This document shows, one piece after another, positions 59,758-64,000 of a stretch of 64,000 nucleotides of DNA. The notes beneath the pieces are model-generated. The model had not been told where the DNA came from. It ran no database searches and saw only the letters and a list, made by a program, of their open reading frames with translations. Numbering within the stretch: the first letter of the stretch is position 1; every line of letters begins with the position of its first letter. The stretch is from Corynebacterium afermentans subsp. lipophilum (lineage in GTDB: Bacteria > Actinomycetota > Actinomycetes > Mycobacteriales > Mycobacteriaceae), in assembly GCF_030408375.1 (NCBI RefSeq), contig NZ_CP046530.1, positions 310,001-374,000 on the forward strand, written 5' to 3'. The translations under genes were made by a program, and so were the position numbers.

Positions 59758-61623
59758 ATGTGTGGAATCGTTGGATACGTCGGCGCCGGAACCGCTGAGC
59801 GCGACGCGAAAAATGTCATTGTCGAGGGACTTCGCCGCCTCGAATACCGCGGATACGATTCCGCAGGTGTTGCCGTGGCCAACAACGGCGTCATCGAGTG
59901 CCGTAAAAAGGCCGGCAAGGTCGCGGACCTCGAAGCCGAAATTGCCGATAACCCCATCGCCTCTTCGAAGCTGGGCATCGGGCACACCCGCTGGGCAACC
60001 CACGGCGGCCCGACCGACGCCAACGCCCACCCGCACGTGGTCGGCGACGGCCGCATGGCTGTGGTCCACAACGGCATTATCGAGAACTTTTCGGCGTTGA
60101 AGGCGGAGCTCGTCGATAAGGGCTACCGCTTCATCTCCGAGACCGACACTGAGGTTGCCGGCACCCTGCTGCTGGACATCTACGACAGGGAAGCCGACGG
60201 CGACCTCACCCGCGCGATGCAGCTGACCGCACAGCGTCTTGAAGGTGCGTTCACCCTGCTGGCGATCCACGCGGAGCACCCGGACCGCATCGTCGCCGCA
60301 CGCTGGAACTCCCCGCTGGTCATCGGCGTGGGTGAGGGCGAGAACTTCCTCAGCTCCGACGTCGCCGGCTTCATCGAATTCACCCGCGACGCGGTGGAGA
60401 TGGATAACGGCCAGATTGTCACCCTCACCGCCGACAGCTACGAGGTCTGCGACTTCGACGGCAACCCCGCCGAGGCCAAGCCGTTCACCGTTGAGTGGGA
60501 CGTCACCGCTGCGGAGAAGGGCGGCTTCAACTCCTTCATGGAGAAGGAAATCCACGACCAGCCTTCCGCCGTCCGCGACACGCTCTACGGGCGTTTCGAC
60601 GAACACGGCAAACTCATCCTCGACGAACTGCGTATCGACGAATCCGTGCTGCGCTCGATCAACAAAATCATCATCGTCGCCTGTGGCACCGCTTCCTACG
60701 CGGGCCAGGTGGCGCGCTACGCCATCGAGCACTGGTGCCGCATTCCGACGGAGGTAGAGCTCGCCCACGAGTTCCGCTACCGCGACCCGATTGTCAACGA
60801 ACGCACCCTAGTGGTGGCCGTGTCCCAGTCCGGCGAAACCATGGACACGCTCATGGCCGTGCGCCACGCCCGCGAGCAGGGCGCGAAGGTGATCGCGATT
60901 TGCAACACCGTCGGTTCCTCCATCCCGCGCGAGGCAGACGCGTCGCTGTACACCTACGCCGGCCCGGAGATCGCCGTGGCGTCGACGAAGGCGTTTATCT
61001 CCCAGATCGTCGCCGCCTACCTGCTCGCCCTGTACCTGGCGCAGGTGCGCGGCAACAAGTACGCCGACGAGATTCGCCAGATCGTTGACGAGCTGCAGGA
61101 GATGCCGGACAAGATCCAGAAGGTGCTTGACAACGAGGGGCAGGTCAAGCAGCTGGGCCAGGACATGTCCGATGCGAAGTCTGTGCTGTTTTTGGGCCGC
61201 CACGTCGGCTTCCCGGTCGCTCTCGAAGGAGCTTTGAAGTTGAAGGAAGTGGCTTACCTGCACTCAGAGGGCTTCGCAGCCGGCGAGCTCAAGCACGGCC
61301 CGATCGCGCTCGTGGAGGAAGGCCAGCCGGTGTTCATCATCGTGCCGTCCAAGCGCTCCCGCAATAACCTGCACGCCAAGGTCGTCTCCAACATCCAGGA
61401 GGTCCGTGCCCGTGGTGCGGTGACCATCGTGATCGCGGAAGACGGCGACACGGACGTGGAGGCCTACGCCGACCACATCATCCGCATCCCGGAGTCCGCC
61501 GGCCTGATGCAGCCGCTGTTGTCCACCATCCCGCTGCAGATCTTCGCCTGCTCCGTGGCAGAGGCCCGCGGCCTGAACGTGGACCAGCCGCGCAACCTGG
61601 CCAAGTCGGTCACGGTGGAGTAG
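59758..61623 (+). CDS. glmS: glutamine-fructose-6-phosphate aminotransferase
   Basis: 621 residues. The catalytic Cys follows the initiator Met (MCGIVGYVG), with GHTRWATHGGPTDANAHPH in the glutaminase domain. Two SIS sugar-isomerase domains follow (VACGTASYAGQVARYAIE; VLFLGRHVGFPVALEGALKLKE), and the end NLAKSVTVE is canonical. Makes glucosamine-6-phosphate for peptidoglycan. No glmS ribozyme-like leader fits in the 40 bases upstream. Confidence 0.96.
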   Translation: MCGIVGYVGAGTAERDAKNVIVEGLRRLEYRGYDSAGVAVANNGVIECRKKAGKVADLEAEIADNPIASSKLGIGHTRWATHGGPTDANAHPHVVGDGRMAVVHNGIIENFSALKAELVDKGYRFISETDTEVAGTLLLDIYDREADGDLTRAMQLTAQRLEGAFTLLAIHAEHPDRIVAARWNSPLVIGVGEGENFLSSDVAGFIEFTRDAVEMDNGQIVTLTADSYEVCDFDGNPAEAKPFTVEWDVTAAEKGGFNSFMEKEIHDQPSAVRDTLYGRFDEHGKLILDELRIDESVLRSINKIIIVACGTASYAGQVARYAIEHWCRIPTEVELAHEFRYRDPIVNERTLVVAVSQSGETMDTLMAVRHAREQGAKVIAICNTVGSSIPREADASLYTYAGPEIAVASTKAFISQIVAAYLLALYLAQVRGNKYADEIRQIVDELQEMPDKIQKVLDNEGQVKQLGQDMSDAKSVLFLGRHVGFPVALEGALKLKEVAYLHSEGFAAGELKHGPIALVEEGQPVFIIVPSKRSRNNLHAKVVSNIQEVRARGAVTIVIAEDGDTDVEAYADHIIRIPESAGLMQPLLSTIPLQIFACSVAEARGLNVDQPRNLAKSVTVE

Positions 61624-61642
61624 GGAGTTTTTCGGCTTTTCG

Positions 61643-61686
61643 GGCGCCGACCCCGGGCGGTGCCGCCCGGGGTCGGCGCCTTTTTC
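61643..61686 (+). terminator. strong terminator after glmS
   Basis: A perfect 17-bp stem (61643-61659 with 61664-61680), loop GTGC, then TTTTT. Confidence 0.92.
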
Positions 61687-61700
61687 GTGCCGGTTGTGCG

Positions 61701-61737
61701 GATCGTCTAGCAGTGGGCCGGAGCGTGCTAGACGATC
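61701..61737. repeat. palindrome 1 with GATCGTCTAGCA arms
   Basis: 12-bp perfect arms (61701-61712, 61726-61737) around 13 bases. The same arm sequence recurs at 61796-61831. No T-run on either strand, so not a typical terminator. Confidence 0.7.
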
Positions 61738-61794
61738 AAGCGTTGGGCGAGACGTTTGCCCAGGTGATGCTGGAAATGTTTGCCGTTAGGAGTG

Positions 61795-61832
61795 TGATCG
61801 TCTAGCAGCGGCGGCGTGCTGCTAGACGATCA
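61795..61832. repeat. palindrome 2 with TGATCGTCTAGCAGC arms
   Basis: 15-bp perfect arms (61795-61809, 61818-61832) around 8 bases, 57 bases after palindrome 1 and just beyond the 3' end of the PfkB gene. Confidence 0.75.
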
Positions 61833-61849
61833 ACGCGGCGGGTAAGCAC

Positions 61850-62725
61850 CTACCCCAGTTCGTGCAGGTACGGCGTGTCGGCCCCGGTGCGGGCGACAGT
61901 GACGGCGGCGGCGCGGGCGGCGAAGTCGAGGATCTCGCGCCACTCTTCCGCGCCAAGGTCCAACAACGCGCAACGGTCGAGGCCGCGGGCGTCGAATTGG
62001 TGCACGAGCGCGGCCATGACTGTGTCGCCGGCGCCGATGGTGTCCGCGACCTCAACCTGCGGGGCCTGTACTTCCGCGGTGCCGAAGGGTGCGCGGACGC
62101 GGATTCCGCCTCCTCCCAGCGTGGTCACAACAACGGGCACGTGCGAGGTGTCGCCCAAAAACTCCACTTCCTCGTCGGAGAGTTTCAGCACCGTAACTGC
62201 CTCAAGCATGCCGCGCAGAAAAAGCCGGTGCTTCTCGGATGCGAAGGCAGGGCGGATGTTCGGGTCCAGGCACACCACGGCCCCGGCGTCCGCGGATTGT
62301 CGGGCGGCTTCGGCGTAGCGCAGCGACGCGGGTTCCAACGCGAGCGAGAGGGTGCCGAACACTGCGTAGCCGCCGCTCACCGGCACCGGTTCGGCCAGCC
62401 TGTCGGCGGTGCCGTCCACGTAAAAGGTGTAGGTGGCGGCGCCGTGTGCGTCGAGTGACGCGACGGAGAGGGTGGTCGGTTCTTCGCCCGTCAGGCAGTG
62501 GGAGAGATCCACCCCGTCGGCGGTGAGGGAATCGCGCAGCGCCGCGCCGTACGCGTCGGCGGAGAGACGCGACTGGAAGGCCACAGGAGACCCGAGACGC
62601 CCCAACGCGCGGGCCACGTTGAACGGGCCGCCGCCGAGCGCGGGCGTGAGGGGCGCGAGCGGGCCGGCACCGGCGGGGACGAGGTCGACCAGGGCTTCGC
62701 CGTACACGGTGATGGAGGAGGTCAT
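61850..62725 (-). CDS. PfkB-family carbohydrate kinase (fructokinase/ribokinase type)
   Basis: 291 residues. N-terminal YGEALVDLVPAG and GGGPFNVARALGRLG, and C-terminal ATP/anion-hole motif DTIGAGDTVMAALVHQF with the catalytic Asp. It phosphorylates a sugar in the cytoplasm. The short lid and start resemble fructokinases, but the substrate is not certain. A TAGTCT -10 box lies 7 bases before the ATG. Two palindromes lie just beyond its stop. Confidence 0.85.
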   Translation of the reverse strand: MTSSITVYGEALVDLVPAGAGPLAPLTPALGGGPFNVARALGRLGSPVAFQSRLSADAYGAALRDSLTADGVDLSHCLTGEEPTTLSVASLDAHGAATYTFYVDGTADRLAEPVPVSGGYAVFGTLSLALEPASLRYAEAARQSADAGAVVCLDPNIRPAFASEKHRLFLRGMLEAVTVLKLSDEEVEFLGDTSHVPVVVTTLGGGGIRVRAPFGTAEVQAPQVEVADTIGAGDTVMAALVHQFDARGLDRCALLDLGAEEWREILDFAARAAAVTVARTGADTPYLHELG

Positions 62726-62732
62726 GCCCCGT

Positions 62733-62738
62733 AGACTA
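62733..62738 (-). promoter_or_regulatory. -10 element TAGTCT (minus strand) before the PfkB gene
   Basis: Lies 7 bases before ATG 62725. Confidence 0.45.
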
Positions 62739-62792
62739 CGGAACCATGCCGTACCGGCCGAAACATTGCTTCACAGCGCCGCAGGAAGCCGG

Positions 62793-63614
62793 TTACACCC
62801 CGCCCGCGAGCCGGTAGAGGCGGTGGAAGTGGTGCACCGGCCCGTGGCCGCGGCCGATGTGGAGCTCGTCGGCGTGGGCGATCGCCTCGTGGAGCCACTC
62901 GGATGCCCAGGTAACGGCGTCAGTGGCGCTGCCGAGCGCCATGCGTGTTGCTAACGCGGAGGACAGGGAGCAGCCGGTGCCGTGGGTGTTTTTCGTCGCT
63001 ACGCGGGGCACCTCGGCGATGTGGGTGGTGCCGTCGGGGGCGACGAGCGCGTTGGAGGCACGCTCGCCGCTGAGGTGGCCGCCTTTGACCAGGACATGCA
63101 CGTCTGCCTCGCGGGCGTAGCGCTGCCCCAGCTCCACCGCCGCGTCGAACGAATCCGGCTCGGGCTCGCCGGTGAGTACCGCCAGCTCCGGGATGTTCGG
63201 GGTGACCACGGTGGCGTGGTCGGCCACTAGCTGGCGCAGCGCGGCCTCGGCGTCGGCGGAAAGCAGCCTGTCGCCGGAGGTGGCCACCATCACCGGGTCC
63301 ACCACAACGACCGGCACAGGGTGGGCGGCGAGGTAATCGGCGACGGTGCGGGTGGTCTCCACGTCGCCGAGCATGCCGATTTTCACGGCGTCGACCTCGA
63401 CATCGTCGAACACCGCGTCGAGCTGCGCACGCAAAAATGACTGCGGGGGTGTGTGGATCTCGCGCACACCCTGGGTGTTTTGCGCAACCAGGGCGGTGAC
63501 CACGCTCATGCCGTACCCGCCGGCGGCGGCGATGGCCTTCAGGTCGGCCTGGATGCCGGCGCCTCCGGTGGGGTCGGTGCCGGCGATGGACAGAACTCTG
63601 GGAATTTGTGCCAT
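62793..63614 (-). CDS. thiD: hydroxymethylpyrimidine/phosphomethylpyrimidine kinase ThiD
   Basis: 273 residues of the ribokinase fold: SIAGTDPTGGAGIQADLKAIAAAGGYGMSVVTALVAQNT, VDPVMVATSGDRLL, TPNIPELAVLTG and the anion-hole motif NTHGTGCSLSSALAT. It makes HMP-diphosphate for thiamine synthesis. No ThiE or TenA fusion is seen. 22 bases separate it from the gene upstream on the same strand; a TACGGT box 8 bases before the ATG may give its own start. Confidence 0.93.
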   Translation of the reverse strand: MAQIPRVLSIAGTDPTGGAGIQADLKAIAAAGGYGMSVVTALVAQNTQGVREIHTPPQSFLRAQLDAVFDDVEVDAVKIGMLGDVETTRTVADYLAAHPVPVVVVDPVMVATSGDRLLSADAEAALRQLVADHATVVTPNIPELAVLTGEPEPDSFDAAVELGQRYAREADVHVLVKGGHLSGERASNALVAPDGTTHIAEVPRVATKNTHGTGCSLSSALATRMALGSATDAVTWASEWLHEAIAHADELHIGRGHGPVHHFHRLYRLAGGV

Positions 63615-63636
63615 GCCCGCCGACCGTACAGGGAAA

Positions 63637-64000
63637 CTAACCGGCGGCCACGGCGATGCGTTCGACGAAGCGGGAGTAGTCCTCCCGGATGGCCAGAAGC
63701 GGCTCGACGACGGCGGTCTGGGAGACTTCCGCGACCTGTTTCTGCACCGCCGAGTGGGTGCGCCGCTTGACCCCGGAGCCGAGCATCCCGCCGAACACCG
63801 CGGAGATCAGGCCAATGACTAGGCCGGTGAGCAGCCCCGCCATGATCAAAAGCGTCGGGATCGGCCAGCCCTCCGCGTCGGGGACGAGGTCGCCGCCGAG
63901 CAGCGGCGTGAGCACGCCCGGCACGAACGCGACCAGGAGGTACCACAACACGCCTACCAGGGCGGCCAGCAGCGCCAGCCACTGGATCACGGTGAGCAGC
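63637..64000 (-). CDS. 3' part of a membrane protein gene, perhaps a YfjP-like GTPase (partial)
   Basis: Open to the window edge; a GTG at 63990 exists but is probably internal. Two hydrophobic segments (LALLAALVGVLWYLLVAF and LLIMAGLLTGLVIGLISAVFGG) precede a basic turn (GVKRRTHSAVQKQVAEV) and VVEPLLAIREDYSRF. That ending is common in actinobacterial YfjP-type GTPases, in which the GTPase domain would lie upstream, outside this window. It precedes thiD closely. Confidence 0.55.
   Translation of the reverse strand, partial: LLTVIQWLALLAALVGVLWYLLVAFVPGVLTPLLGGDLVPDAEGWPIPTLLIMAGLLTGLVIGLISAVFGGMLGSGVKRRTHSAVQKQVAEVSQTAVVEPLLAIREDYSRFVERIAVAAG

Noticed and set aside
61701..61832. The paired palindromes as ordinary terminators for glmS or the PfkB gene
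   Set aside because: Neither strand shows a T-run after the stems, and glmS already has a perfect 17-bp terminator.

Overview
The window reads as a chromosomal segment of a high-GC actinobacterium, almost certainly a Corynebacterium. The gene order menC / menD / DUF3592 / mgtA / menG / menJ / polyprenyl synthase / tRNA-Tyr / tRNA-Thr-Met-Trp / secE / nusG / rplK-rplA, then rplJ-rplL, rpoB-rpoC, rpsL-rpsG-fusA-tuf and the S10 operon, is the corynebacterial/mycobacterial layout. An LAETG sortase signal, an IS1249-like element and many leaderless TAnnnT promoters agree with that. The species cannot be named from this sequence alone.

Layout. 1-14287: menaquinone synthesis (menC, menD, menG, menJ, long-chain polyprenyl diphosphate synthase), a DASS carboxylate transporter, the mannosyltransferase mgtA, and a manganese-type ABC transporter facing a DtxR-family MntR-like regulator. 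14313-15698: an intact IS1249-like element with a perfect 8-bp target duplication, next to tRNA-Tyr. 15896-19166: three tRNAs, secE, nusG, rplK, rplA. 19173-20246: a DUF222/HNH endonuclease-like gene. 20419-27555: six overlapping genes forming an anchored-repeat ABC transporter, with a metal-type binding lipoprotein, ATPase, permease and three surface proteins sharing one beta-rich repeat. 27748-28195: a two-gene toxin/antitoxin-like module whose 77-residue toxin is a free-standing colicin E3-type ribosomal RNase domain. 28498-38474: rplJ-rplL, a DUF3068 protein, rpoB-rpoC. 38489-42541: a DUF1801 pseudogene, a DUF1707 protein, three small exported proteins of unknown function and a large membrane protein. 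42767-47522: rpsL, rpsG, fusA, tuf. 47545-50377: a hypothetical gene split in frame by a complete IS21-family element with a 5-bp target duplication. 50374-53684: an Asp23/Gls24-AmaP envelope-stress operon. 54275-59515: the S10 operon up to rpsQ, closed by a terminator. 59525-64000: a gene remnant, glmS, two near-identical palindromes, a PfkB kinase, thiD and the 3' end of a probable GTPase gene.

The points most worth a second look are the mini-colicin module, the anchored-repeat transporter (its binding protein appears to carry a circularly permuted copy of the repeat), the eight exact copies of GTCGATAAGC, the gene cut by IS21 and the paired palindromes after glmS. All family names come from reading motifs by eye. 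No database search was run.
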